DNA of 64,000 nucleotides, from positions 124,001 to 188,000 of the forward strand of contig JBILBF010000001.1 in NCBI GenBank assembly GCA_044353855.1. Reading direction: 5' to 3'. The stretch is from UKL13-3 sp044353855. GTDB taxonomy: Bacteria; Bacteroidota; Bacteroidia; UKL13-3. The position numbers were made by a program, and so were the translations under genes. Positions 27,290-35,590 of this stretch are shown piece by piece. Each line of letters starts with the position of its first letter. Position 1 is the stretch's first letter. The notes under the pieces were generated by a model. It was given only the letters and a program-made list of their open reading frames with translations, was not told the DNA's origin and did no database searches.

Positions 27290-28174
27290 TTAATTATTCC
27301 GGTTGTCGTGTCCCCACATAAGCTTAAGTCTTAAAGTATTAAGGTAATTATCTTCATTAAAACGAATCAATGGAAATTTGAATGCAGCTTTTTTTACAGC
27401 TAATTGTACTTTAGATGTTATACTTTCAGATCGAGCATCTAAAGTTATTAAAAAACTTGTACTTCTGCCCTCAATTTCAAATGAAATAACATATTCATCA
27501 GAAATAACAATAGGACGTACATTTAAATTGTGAGGAGCTATAGGCGTAATAACCACACTATTAGCAGTTGGATATAAAATTGGTCCGCCACAGCTCAAGG
27601 AATAACCAGTAGATCCAGTAGGCGTTGAAATAATCAATCCGTCTGACCAATATGAATTTAAATATTCCCCATTTACATAAGTATGAATCGTAATCATGGA
27701 AGAGGAGTCTTTTTTATGAATAACAAAATCATTTAACCCATAAGTAACTCCATTAAAAAGCGGTTCACTCGTTTCCAATTGTAAAACAGAACGGTAATCA
27801 ATGGTATAATGCCCTTTTAGTAAATTATCAATTGCTTTTGAAATATCATTTTTTGATTCCCCTGCTAAAAAACCCAACCTACCAGTATTAACACCCAAAA
27901 CGGGTATGGGTCTTTGATGCATATAAATCATCGTGTCAAGTATCGTTCCATCTCCACCTAATACAATCATGAAATCAATTTCTTGATTAAGCAAATCTTG
28001 TTGATTGGAAAAAGTACCCGTAAGTCTTGGCTTAATCCCACTAGCTACACATTGTGCCAAAAAAACTTCTTCCGTTATAAAATCAACATCTGATTGATGT
28101 AAATGATCATATAGCTGTTGAATAACCGTAGCGTTTTCTTTTTTAAACACTCTTCCGTATATGGCTACTTTCAT
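27290..28174 (-). CDS. nadK: NAD kinase
   Basis: 294 residues. It phosphorylates NAD to NADP. The catalytic loop GGDGTILDT, GRLGFLAG, GLNDFVIHKKDSSS and SDGLIISTPTGSTGYSLS with GGPI are all present. The start overlaps the last base of the CBS gene stop, and nadK follows the hydrolase and CBS genes on one strand, an order often seen in Bacteroidota. Confidence 0.96.
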   Translation of the reverse strand: MKVAIYGRVFKKENATVIQQLYDHLHQSDVDFITEEVFLAQCVASGIKPRLTGTFSNQQDLLNQEIDFMIVLGGDGTILDTMIYMHQRPIPVLGVNTGRLGFLAGESKNDISKAIDNLLKGHYTIDYRSVLQLETSEPLFNGVTYGLNDFVIHKKDSSSMITIHTYVNGEYLNSYWSDGLIISTPTGSTGYSLSCGGPILYPTANSVVITPIAPHNLNVRPIVISDEYVISFEIEGRSTSFLITLDARSESITSKVQLAVKKAAFKFPLIRFNEDNYLNTLRLKLMWGHDNRNN

Positions 28175-28833
28175 TATGTATGTAAATATTTAATGAGCCA
28201 ATCATACCTATCGTTTACATCTGTATTCTGTTCGGCAAATTGGTGAATCGAATATATATTGTATTGGTAACGTTCCAGTGTTTGTAATACTGTGCTTATC
28301 GCTTTTTTATTCAACTTTAGCGATACCATAATTTTAGTATTATCTGTAACATCAGTATGAACAAAAACGTTTACTATTTTACAGTCATTGTATTCTATAA
28401 CTCGCGACAACTCTGCTAGTGAATAATCTTTGGGATTCATGCGCAGCACTATGATGGCACCTGGCTGAATTAAGGATGAGATATTAAAAGCTTGATTCAA
28501 TTCAGTTAAAGACACTGCACCTTGGTAATTATTTTCTATATCACATACAGCCAAACAAGTGTAATGGGTTTCAGCAACCAGTTGAACAACTTCAAACAAA
28601 TGTTGCGTTTTTAGCAAAAATAGTTGTGGGTTGGAGATGATGTATTTTTCGATTTTAAGATTCCCTTTTACTGCGTTTAGATCTTCACTATTGACATATC
28701 CTACTAATTTACCATTATCAACAACTGGTAAATGAAAGACTTTCCAATCTTGCATAAATACTAATGCCGACTCACACGTATCTATTTTTTTGAGCGGAAA
28801 AATATCAGTTGAAGTAATTTCGGATACTATCAT
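28174..28833 (-). CDS. CBS-domain protein
   Basis: 219 residues. Two N-terminal CBS motifs at about 1-60 and 65-125 (DWKVFHLPVVDNGKLVGYV and THYTCLAVCDIENNYQGAV), then an ACT-like C-terminal part from about 130 (PGAIIVLRMNPKDYSLAELS). CBS pairs bind adenosyl nucleotides and sense energy state. No catalytic domain is attached. It overlaps the hydrolase gene by 4 bases and nadK by 1, suggesting translational coupling; a link to NAD metabolism is only inferred from this. Confidence 0.82.
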   Translation of the reverse strand: MIVSEITSTDIFPLKKIDTCESALVFMQDWKVFHLPVVDNGKLVGYVNSEDLNAVKGNLKIEKYIISNPQLFLLKTQHLFEVVQLVAETHYTCLAVCDIENNYQGAVSLTELNQAFNISSLIQPGAIIVLRMNPKDYSLAELSRVIEYNDCKIVNVFVHTDVTDNTKIMVSLKLNKKAISTVLQTLERYQYNIYSIHQFAEQNTDVNDRYDWLIKYLHT

Positions 28834-29597
28834 GTATGTTGGATTACTTTTTGCAAAAATGCATCTGCAATTGCATTAAATTCTATCGGTTGTTCCATCA
28901 TGGGAGCATGGCCGCATTTATCCAAAAAATGTAATTCTGAATGAGGCAATAATTGATGAAACTCTGTCCCAACGGCTGGTGGCGTTATGGTATCATTATT
29001 CCCCCAAACCAAACAAGTGGGTTGAGTAATCTTAGGAATATCTTTTCGCATATTATGCCTGATAGCTGATTTGGCCATCATCAAAATGCGCAACACTCGA
29101 CCTCTATCATTCACCGTATCAAAAACCTCATCAACTAATTCTTCGGTTACCGTTGCTTGGTCGTAAAAAGTAAGCGCTACTTTTTGACGAATAAATTCTT
29201 TATCGCCTTTTTTTGGATAACTCCCTCCCATAGCATTTTCATACAAACCCGAACTCCCTGTAAGCAATAATGAAGTTATGTTTTCGGGATGTTTTCGGAT
29301 ATACACTAAAGCCACATGCCCCCCTAATGAGTTTCCAATAAAATTTACCTTATCATATTTTTTATATTCAATAAAATCATGAATAAAATCAGCTAGTCCT
29401 TCCACGCTCAATTTTAATATATTCATTTCAAAAATAGGCATTAATGGGATAACCACTTTATAGCGTTTTGAAAAATGATTCAACACATCTTTCCAATTAC
29501 TAAGAGCACCAAATAAGCCATGCAACAGCAATAATACTTCGCCTTCGCCCTCTTCTATGTAATTGAAATTACCTTCTTTTTTTACGTGAACTTCCAT
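28830..29597 (-). CDS. Alpha/beta-hydrolase
   Basis: 255 residues, alpha/beta-hydrolase fold. The oxyanion-loop motif LLLLHGLFGALSNW, the nucleophile elbow FIGNSLGGHVAL (Ser), an Asp in LVWGNNDTITPP and the His in DKCGHAPMMEQP make a complete triad. The substrate cannot be predicted; esterase- or MenH-like functions are possible. First gene of the coupled hydrolase-CBS-nadK unit and preceded by a -7 box at 29620-29627. Confidence 0.85.
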   Translation of the reverse strand: MEVHVKKEGNFNYIEEGEGEVLLLLHGLFGALSNWKDVLNHFSKRYKVVIPLMPIFEMNILKLSVEGLADFIHDFIEYKKYDKVNFIGNSLGGHVALVYIRKHPENITSLLLTGSSGLYENAMGGSYPKKGDKEFIRQKVALTFYDQATVTEELVDEVFDTVNDRGRVLRILMMAKSAIRHNMRKDIPKITQPTCLVWGNNDTITPPAVGTEFHQLLPHSELHFLDKCGHAPMMEQPIEFNAIADAFLQKVIQHT

Positions 29598-29619
29598 CCA
29601 TTAACTTCAATAAAGTAAC

Positions 29620-29627
29620 CAAATATA
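29620..29627 (-). promoter_or_regulatory. -7 promoter box before the hydrolase gene
   Basis: TATATTTG on the minus strand fits TAnnTTTG and is 22 bases before the ATG at 29597. No TTG lies at the expected distance upstream. Confidence 0.3.
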
Positions 29628-29632
29628 TAAAA

Positions 29633-30208
29633 TTACTTAGGGGAATGTTTAGCAAGTGTTAAAAAATTTTTAATTATTGTTAATCCAAAGGGAGTTGTAC
29701 ACGACTCTGGATGAAACTGAATACCCCACAATGGTAAGGATTTATGAGCAATTCCCATTATTTCGCCTGTGGCAGTAAAAGCAATACTTTCAAGCTCAGC
29801 AGGTAAATCATTTAGGATTAATGAATGGTACCGTGTTGCATTAAAAGAAGTAGGTACTCCTGCAAATAATTTATTATCGGCATGAAATACTGTGTCTACT
29901 TTGCCATGCATAGGTTGTTTAGCTTTGCTTAATTGTGCACCATAGTGCATGCCAATTGCTTGATGACCAAGACATACTCCCAATATGGGTTTAATAGACA
30001 CAAATATATTAAGCACTGATACTAATTCGCCAGCTTGTAAAGGTGTTTCGGGTCCTGGTGATACAATTAGTGCATCGTGTTGCGCAATTTCTTGGGTTAG
30101 CTTTTTATCATCATTGCGCATCACAGTGCACAATACTCCACATTGCTCGACATAATCTTTGAGCATATAAGTAAAAGAATCATAGTTATCGAGCAGTAGA
30201 ATTTTCAT
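29633..30208 (-). CDS. Aminodeoxychorismate/anthranilate synthase component II (glutamine amidotransferase)
   Basis: 191 residues, class I glutamine amidotransferase. It hands ammonia from glutamine to a chorismate-using partner for folate (PabA) or tryptophan (TrpG). Seen: LDNYDSFTYMLKDYVEQ at the start, VSPGPETPLQAG, the nucleophile Cys in LGVCLGHQAIG, and His/Glu in GIQFHPESCTTPFG. Component I is not in the window, so PabA or TrpG cannot be told apart. It is transcribed away from the polysaccharide locus. Confidence 0.9.
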   Translation of the reverse strand: MKILLLDNYDSFTYMLKDYVEQCGVLCTVMRNDDKKLTQEIAQHDALIVSPGPETPLQAGELVSVLNIFVSIKPILGVCLGHQAIGMHYGAQLSKAKQPMHGKVDTVFHADNKLFAGVPTSFNATRYHSLILNDLPAELESIAFTATGEIMGIAHKSLPLWGIQFHPESCTTPFGLTIIKNFLTLAKHSPK

Positions 30209-30264
30209 TTAAAAGTGAACGAAAATAGAATTTTCTTTCAAAATGAAAATCTATTAATAAATTG

Positions 30265-30298
30265 CGGTGCTTGCTGTATTCACAAATTGTGAGCACCG
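30265..30298. repeat. Nested inverted repeat in divergent intergenic region (possible operator)
   Basis: Outer arms CGGTGC (30265-30270) and GCACCG (30293-30298) enclose an inner palindrome TCACAA-A-TTGTGA (30280-30292). It lies 18 bases before the acetyltransferase start and 56 bases from the start of the divergent amidotransferase gene, a typical operator position. Confidence 0.5.
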
Positions 30299-30316
30299 AA
30301 CAATTATAAAAAGCTC

Positions 30317-30931
30317 ATGCTTATTCAATTACTACATCGTATTTTTCAGTTTCTCTCATTGGCTAAGCTCAGAAAAAAATGGCATCATGTGCTTTTGTCA
30401 CAACAAGCTACTATTGGCAATGGTAGTTTTTTTTACGAAAGCGCTATGGTAGAAAATATTCAGCAGAATAAAGTAAAAATCCAGATAGGAGACAATACTC
30501 ATGTAAGAGGTGAACTGTTAATTTTTCCTCATGGTGGTGGCATTTCAATAGGGAACTATTGTTATATTGGTGAAGGAACTCGAATATGGTCAGCGCAACA
30601 TATTACTATTGGAAACAATGTGCTTATTGCACACAATGTAAATATTCACGATAATATATCGCACCCTATTGAAGCAACATTACGTCATAAACATTTTAAA
30701 GATATAATAACAGATGGTCATCCACAAACAGATATTGACCTTAAAGCACAATCTGTTTTGATAAAAGATAATGCATGGATAGGATTTAATGCTACAATTT
30801 TAAAGGGAACTACTATTGGAAACAGAGCAGTAGTTGGAGCGTGTGCTGTAGTAACTAAAGATGTGCCTGATGATGCAATTGTGGTTGGAAACCCGGCACA
30901 TATAATTGGATATGTAAACAATATAAAATGA
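30317..30931 (+). CDS. Acyl/acetyltransferase, left-handed beta-helix (hexapeptide) type
   Basis: 204 residues with hexapeptide repeats at about 45-190, for example ISIGNYCYIGEGTRIW, ITIGNNVLIAHNVNIHD and AWIGFNATILKGTTIG, closing with AIVVGNPAHIIGYV. This is the WbbJ/Maa-type O-acetyltransferase fold; the His in NVNIHDNISHP is a likely catalytic residue. It opens the plus-strand half of the polysaccharide locus and overlaps the following methyltransferase by 4 bases. The probable role is O-acetylation of a sugar in the surface glycan. Confidence 0.85.
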   Translation: MLIQLLHRIFQFLSLAKLRKKWHHVLLSQQATIGNGSFFYESAMVENIQQNKVKIQIGDNTHVRGELLIFPHGGGISIGNYCYIGEGTRIWSAQHITIGNNVLIAHNVNIHDNISHPIEATLRHKHFKDIITDGHPQTDIDLKAQSVLIKDNAWIGFNATILKGTTIGNRAVVGACAVVTKDVPDDAIVVGNPAHIIGYVNNIK

Positions 30932-31782
30932 GAAAACAACTAAAAGAATTGATTCGACCGTTGAGAAAGTATGTATATAAAATGCTTGGCGCTAAACCAT
31001 GGTCGTATGGGTATTTAGATGCACGGTGGGGAATTATTGAAACGTCCATTCGAGATTCATCTATCCTTCAACAATTTTCATCACATTCTGCACCAGAAGG
31101 TTTTGGAATTGGCTTTGATGAACGTGTTGTTGAATACCCTTGGATTTTTAGTAACTTAAAAACTGGAAAAGGTCAAAAAATATTGGATGCTGGTTCCACT
31201 TTTAATTATCCTCAAGTCATTTCGCACCCTTCTCTTAAAACGAACGAAGTAAGCATCTATACTTTTTACCCTGAAGATATTAATTTTATATCTAATCGTA
31301 TTTCTTATCAATTTGGCGACCTACGAAGCCTGCCATACAAAAATGATTTATTTGACCAAGTTGTTTGCCAATCAACAATTGAACATGTGGATATGGACAA
31401 CTCCATTTATGGTTACGACCTTGAAAAAGTTAAAGATATAACCACAAAAAGTTACGAGTATATACATGTAATAAATGAGTTGGTTAGGGTGTTAAAACCA
31501 AACGGTAAATTACTCCTTACTTTTCCTTATGGTAAATTTGATAACTACGGATTTTTTCAACAATTTGATTCCGAAATGGTTGGTCGTATAACATCCATCT
31601 TTAACCAATATGGAACGTCAAAGGATTCCTATATTCACTACTATAAAAGTGGCTGGAAATTTGTTTCAGCCGATGATTGTGTAAATACAACATCACACAA
31701 TCCTCATACCGGACAAGGAAAAGAGAACGATGGTGCTGCACATTGCAGATGCGTTTGTTGTATAGAATTTATTAAAGCATAA
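30928..31782 (+). CDS. Class I SAM-dependent methyltransferase-like protein
   Basis: 284 residues. A SAM-fold core at about 85-225: KILDAGSTFNYPQVI is a degenerate motif I, FGDLRSLPYKNDLFDQVVCQ is motif II/III, then STIEHVDMDNS and LVRVLKPNGKLLLTFPYG. The glycine-rich loop is unusual (DAGSTFNYP instead of DxGxGxG), so SAM binding is not certain. A cysteine-rich end (CRCVCC) is present. It starts 4 bases inside the acetyltransferase gene and is followed by a second methyltransferase 4 bases on. Confidence 0.72.
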   Translation: MRKQLKELIRPLRKYVYKMLGAKPWSYGYLDARWGIIETSIRDSSILQQFSSHSAPEGFGIGFDERVVEYPWIFSNLKTGKGQKILDAGSTFNYPQVISHPSLKTNEVSIYTFYPEDINFISNRISYQFGDLRSLPYKNDLFDQVVCQSTIEHVDMDNSIYGYDLEKVKDITTKSYEYIHVINELVRVLKPNGKLLLTFPYGKFDNYGFFQQFDSEMVGRITSIFNQYGTSKDSYIHYYKSGWKFVSADDCVNTTSHNPHTGQGKENDGAAHCRCVCCIEFIKA

Positions 31783-31786
31783 CAAA

Positions 31787-32614
31787 GTGACTTGGGAAGA
31801 AGCCGTAAAAGAATTAAGAAATAATCCTGATAATAAGCAGGCAATTATTGACAACTATTTCGATGCAAATATTCGAACTGCTGTTGAACGATTTAGGGGA
31901 AGTGAGGAATGTACAGCTTTGTTAAAACTGATACCTACATCTGCAAAAAACATACTTGATATTGGAGCTGGCAGAGGCATGGCTTCTTATGCTTTTGCAA
32001 AAAATAATTTACACGTAACAGCACTTGAACCTGATCCTAGTAATGATGTTGGAGCTGGTGCCATTAGAGAAATTGCAGCAACATATAATCTTCCAATTGC
32101 TGTAGTTGAAACATTTGGCGAAACACTCCCTTTTGATGACAATACATTTGATGTGGTTTATGTGCGCCAAGTTCTACACCATGCACAAGATTTGGCTCAA
32201 TTTTGCAAAGAAGCAAAAAGAGTACTTAAGCCTAAAGGTATATTTATTGCTACACGCGAGCATGTTCTTTCACACGAAAATGATTTACAAACTTTTTTAG
32301 ACCATCATCCCTTGCATCATTTATATGGTGGTGAGCATGCATACACTCTTTTGTTTTACATACAATGTATAGAACAAGCTGGATTAACCATAACAAATTT
32401 AATTCAACCTTATGCAAGCGTAATTAACTTTGCTCCTGTAAGTATTGCAGATATGCGTAAAAATTTTAGCCGAAAACTTACTCCCATTTTAGGAAATACC
32501 TTAGCTGAAAAATTAATTGCTATTCCTCAAGTATACCAATTTTTTGCCCGTTTAAAATCGAAACAAGATAATGCGCCCGGCAGATTATATTCGTTTGTAT
32601 GTACTAAACCCTAA
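31787..32614 (+). CDS. Class I SAM-dependent methyltransferase
   Basis: 275 residues, starting with GTG 4 bases after the previous stop. A regular methyltransferase core: NILDIGAGRGMASYAFA (motif I), ALEPDPSN, VVETFGETLPFDDNTFDVVY, and EAKRVLKPKGIFIATREHV. Target is unknown; by position it probably methylates a sugar or lipid precursor of the surface glycan. It differs from its upstream neighbour in having an intact glycine loop. Confidence 0.82.
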   Translation: MTWEEAVKELRNNPDNKQAIIDNYFDANIRTAVERFRGSEECTALLKLIPTSAKNILDIGAGRGMASYAFAKNNLHVTALEPDPSNDVGAGAIREIAATYNLPIAVVETFGETLPFDDNTFDVVYVRQVLHHAQDLAQFCKEAKRVLKPKGIFIATREHVLSHENDLQTFLDHHPLHHLYGGEHAYTLLFYIQCIEQAGLTITNLIQPYASVINFAPVSIADMRKNFSRKLTPILGNTLAEKLIAIPQVYQFFARLKSKQDNAPGRLYSFVCTKP

Positions 32615-32617
32615 TTT

Positions 32618-33511
32618 ATGAAACTACTCATTATAGGCAGCGAAGGTTTTATTGGTAAACATTGTACTCAATATTTTGCGGAAAAAGGATATAATGTATT
32701 TGAAGCCGATGTAGTGGAACTAGAAAAAAATAACTACACATGCCTTGCAAAAACCAATAGCTCGTTTGCTTCATTATTTGCATCGCAGCAATATGATATT
32801 TGTATCAATGCTTCGGGTTCGGCACATGTGGGTTTCTCCTTTGAAAATCCCGATATTGACTTTGAATTAAATGTAGCTAATGTACACAAGCTATTAGTAG
32901 CAATTAGATCATTTAACCCAACATGTAAGTTCATCAATTTTTCGAGTGCTGCTGTGTATGGTAATCCAATATCATTACCCATCAAAGAAGATGCTGCTAG
33001 AAACCCGCTTTCGCCTTATGGTTTTCACAAATTGCAAAGTGAATATTTATTAACTGAATACCACCGTTTTTTTGGCATTGCAACATGTAACTTACGCATA
33101 TTTTCGGCTTATGGAGTTGGCTTGCGCAAACAGTTGTTTTGGGATTTATATCAAAAATCTACACAGTCAAATTCTATCCAATTATTTGGAACAGGAAATG
33201 AAACACGCGATTTCATTTATATTGATGAATTGCTTGAAGCCATTCAATGTATTATAGATAACGCTCCTTTTGATGGAGAGAGTTACAATATTGCTTCGGG
33301 TGTTGAAACAAAAATTAGTTCGGTAGTGCAAACCTTTTTTAGTATGCTCAATCCAGCAATAACGTATACATTTAGCGGAGATCAAAAATTAGGAGATCCT
33401 GATAACTGGGTGGCCGATATTAGCAAACTCAATGCACTTGGTTTTAATCCTACAACAACTACAGAAGCTGGATTGGAAAAGATTACACAATGGCTTAAAC
33501 AATCATCATGA
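32618..33511 (+). CDS. NAD-dependent epimerase/dehydratase
   Basis: 297 residues, extended SDR fold. NAD loop IIGSEGFIGKH, Ser in NFSSAAVYGNP, catalytic YGFHKLQSEYLL (Tyr and Lys), FGTGNETRDFIYIDEL and a C-terminal substrate region. It probably makes or modifies a nucleotide sugar for the locus; substrate not predictable. Its last 4 bases overlap the next glycosyltransferase gene. Confidence 0.85.
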   Translation: MKLLIIGSEGFIGKHCTQYFAEKGYNVFEADVVELEKNNYTCLAKTNSSFASLFASQQYDICINASGSAHVGFSFENPDIDFELNVANVHKLLVAIRSFNPTCKFINFSSAAVYGNPISLPIKEDAARNPLSPYGFHKLQSEYLLTEYHRFFGIATCNLRIFSAYGVGLRKQLFWDLYQKSTQSNSIQLFGTGNETRDFIYIDELLEAIQCIIDNAPFDGESYNIASGVETKISSVVQTFFSMLNPAITYTFSGDQKLGDPDNWVADISKLNALGFNPTTTTEAGLEKITQWLKQSS

Positions 33512-34662
33512 ACAAACGATTGCACATTTGTTTTAATGTTATTTCTGATAAAAACTGGCATGCTGGTACCATTTATATTTTAAATTGTATACATGCTATT
33601 TCGTTGTTACCCTCAACCGAACGTCAGCAAATTAAACTATCTGTAGCAATCCGAAGTAAAAAGGAAATACCTGTAGATATTTTACCCAAGATAGATACTG
33701 TATATATTGAAACTTTTTTTCACCTCGCTTTTTACAAGTTACTTAAACTCGCTCCATCTTTTTTACGTTTATCAATTTTTAATTTTAGGCATATTGATTT
33801 TTATTATCCAGGAGGTAACCTACCACGTAAATGGATATTTAATTGGGGAGGCTGGATTCCCGATTTTCAATACCGATACTTACCACAATTATTTTCTACA
33901 GAAGAATACGAAACACGCGAAAAAAGAAGTGTGCATGCTGCCAAAGAAGCACCGGTATTGGCATTTAGCAGTGAATGTGCGATGACCGATTACCAATCTT
34001 TTTTTCCGGAATATATTGGCAATGAATTTTTACTGCAATTTGTGAGCAATGCACATAAAGATTGGTTAACACAAAACCCAACTGAAATACAGCACAAATT
34101 TGATTTACCTGATGCTTATTTTATTGTGTGTAACCAATTTTGGAAACATAAAGACCATGGAACGGTGATGGAAGCAATTGCTTTGCTTAACAAAAAAGGA
34201 ATACACATAACTGTTGTTTGCACTGGTGCAACCGAAGATTTTCGCAATCCAGATTATTATCCATCCTTACTTGAAAAAGCAAGCTCTCTTGGTATTGAAA
34301 AGCAGTTTAACATACTCGGATTTATTTCAAGACAAGACCAAATACAGTTAATCAGACGTGCAGTAGCTATTATTCAACCGAGTTTGTTTGAGGGTTGGAG
34401 TACCGTGGTGGAAGATGGACGCTCATTGGGCAAAACTATTTTTTTAAGTGATTTTCCTGCTCATATTGAACAGAATCCTCCGCATAGTTTTTTCTTTAAA
34501 CAACAAGACGCCTTTCAATTAGCGGAGTTGATATCTTCTCACCTTGAAAACTTAAAACCTGGACCCAATAAAGAAAGAGAAGAAAAAGCATACCAACACA
34601 ATCAAGAATTGATGGTAGCATTTGGACGAAAAATTGTAGCGATGGCGCGGTTAAAAAATTAG
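33508..34662 (+). CDS. Glycosyltransferase (GT4-like, GT-B fold)
   Basis: 384 residues. The C-terminal half is a GT1/GT4 domain: VCNQFWKHKDHGTVMEAIA, NILGFISRQDQIQLIRRA, and AIIQPSLFEGWSTVVEDG with the E-x7-E-like pair typical of retaining GT4 enzymes. The N-terminal half has YYPGGNLPRKWIFNWGGWIPD. Last gene of the plus-strand set; it meets the convergent GT2 gene with 1 base between, and no terminator is seen between them. Confidence 0.85.
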   Translation: MNKRLHICFNVISDKNWHAGTIYILNCIHAISLLPSTERQQIKLSVAIRSKKEIPVDILPKIDTVYIETFFHLAFYKLLKLAPSFLRLSIFNFRHIDFYYPGGNLPRKWIFNWGGWIPDFQYRYLPQLFSTEEYETREKRSVHAAKEAPVLAFSSECAMTDYQSFFPEYIGNEFLLQFVSNAHKDWLTQNPTEIQHKFDLPDAYFIVCNQFWKHKDHGTVMEAIALLNKKGIHITVVCTGATEDFRNPDYYPSLLEKASSLGIEKQFNILGFISRQDQIQLIRRAVAIIQPSLFEGWSTVVEDGRSLGKTIFLSDFPAHIEQNPPHSFFFKQQDAFQLAELISSHLENLKPGPNKEREEKAYQHNQELMVAFGRKIVAMARLKN

Positions 34663-34663
34663 C

Positions 34664-35590
34664 TTATTTAAAAACTCTATTATACAATCTCAATACTTTT
34701 TTCTGGATAGAATTTTCTTCTCTGGAAATTTTTATCTTAAGCTGAGTAAACATTTTTTCATTTGGCAAATCACTTTCGGGATAAGTATTCACATTGTTTT
34801 CAAGCGAAAAATTATCCTTTTTCTTGCTGCTATCATTTGTCTTATGCATACCAGTTCCATCAAATCCAGTGTTTGTAGTAAGGCTATATTTAGGAAACAA
34901 TACAACGTAGTTATGCTTAAATGCGTGTAACCAAAACATAATGCCCCAAGATGATATTGTTTTATCAGATAGCATTTGTTTTTGAAGCATACTATAATAG
35001 TTGTATGCATTTTCTAAGTTAAACGCTTTTATAGATTTTTTATCAGGTAGTATTTTTTGGTAATCCGTTCCATCAAAATTTACTTCATTCCAAATATGTT
35101 TCCATGTCGCCCATCCCCATGTTGTTGTGAGTGGTAAAAAATAAGCATCCTCTTTTAGCTCAGTAATATCTAATGGAAAAGAGAATCCAGAAATTTGACA
35201 TACAGTAGAATTGCTTTGGTATTTATTTAAACCATTGTTCATGTATGATAAAAAATGATTACTCAACACCAAGTCATCTTCAATAACTATTACATTACCA
35301 TAATCATTGATGATTTTAGAAACTCCTGAAATTACAGAATTCCGGAGTCCTAAATTTGCAAGTTGAGAATGAATAAAAACTTCGCCACACCATTTTTTTT
35401 TCTTAACAACTTCCTCAACCTCACTTATTTTTTTAAGGTCTGAAATGGATGCATTTTCTTTAGGACCATCACAAAATATATGCAAAGTAGATTGTTTGGC
35501 TAAAACATTTTCGGATAACGACTCTAAACATCTTAATGTATGCTCAGGCCTATTATACACAAACAATACAATTGGTGCTAACTTATCCAT
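34664..35590 (-). CDS. Glycosyltransferase, GT-A fold (GT2 / GNT-I-like)
   Basis: 308 residues. PIVLFVYNRPEHTLRCLESL opens a GT-A domain; DYGNVIVIEDDLVLS contains the metal-binding DD-type motif, and TTTWGWATWKHIW is the conserved acceptor-side segment often seen in these Bacteroidota enzymes. Sugar donor unknown. The gene is last in the minus-strand set and overlaps asnB by 8 bases. Confidence 0.82.
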   Translation of the reverse strand: MDKLAPIVLFVYNRPEHTLRCLESLSENVLAKQSTLHIFCDGPKENASISDLKKISEVEEVVKKKKWCGEVFIHSQLANLGLRNSVISGVSKIINDYGNVIVIEDDLVLSNHFLSYMNNGLNKYQSNSTVCQISGFSFPLDITELKEDAYFLPLTTTWGWATWKHIWNEVNFDGTDYQKILPDKKSIKAFNLENAYNYYSMLQKQMLSDKTISSWGIMFWLHAFKHNYVVLFPKYSLTTNTGFDGTGMHKTNDSSKKKDNFSLENNVNTYPESDLPNEKMFTQLKIKISREENSIQKKVLRLYNRVFK

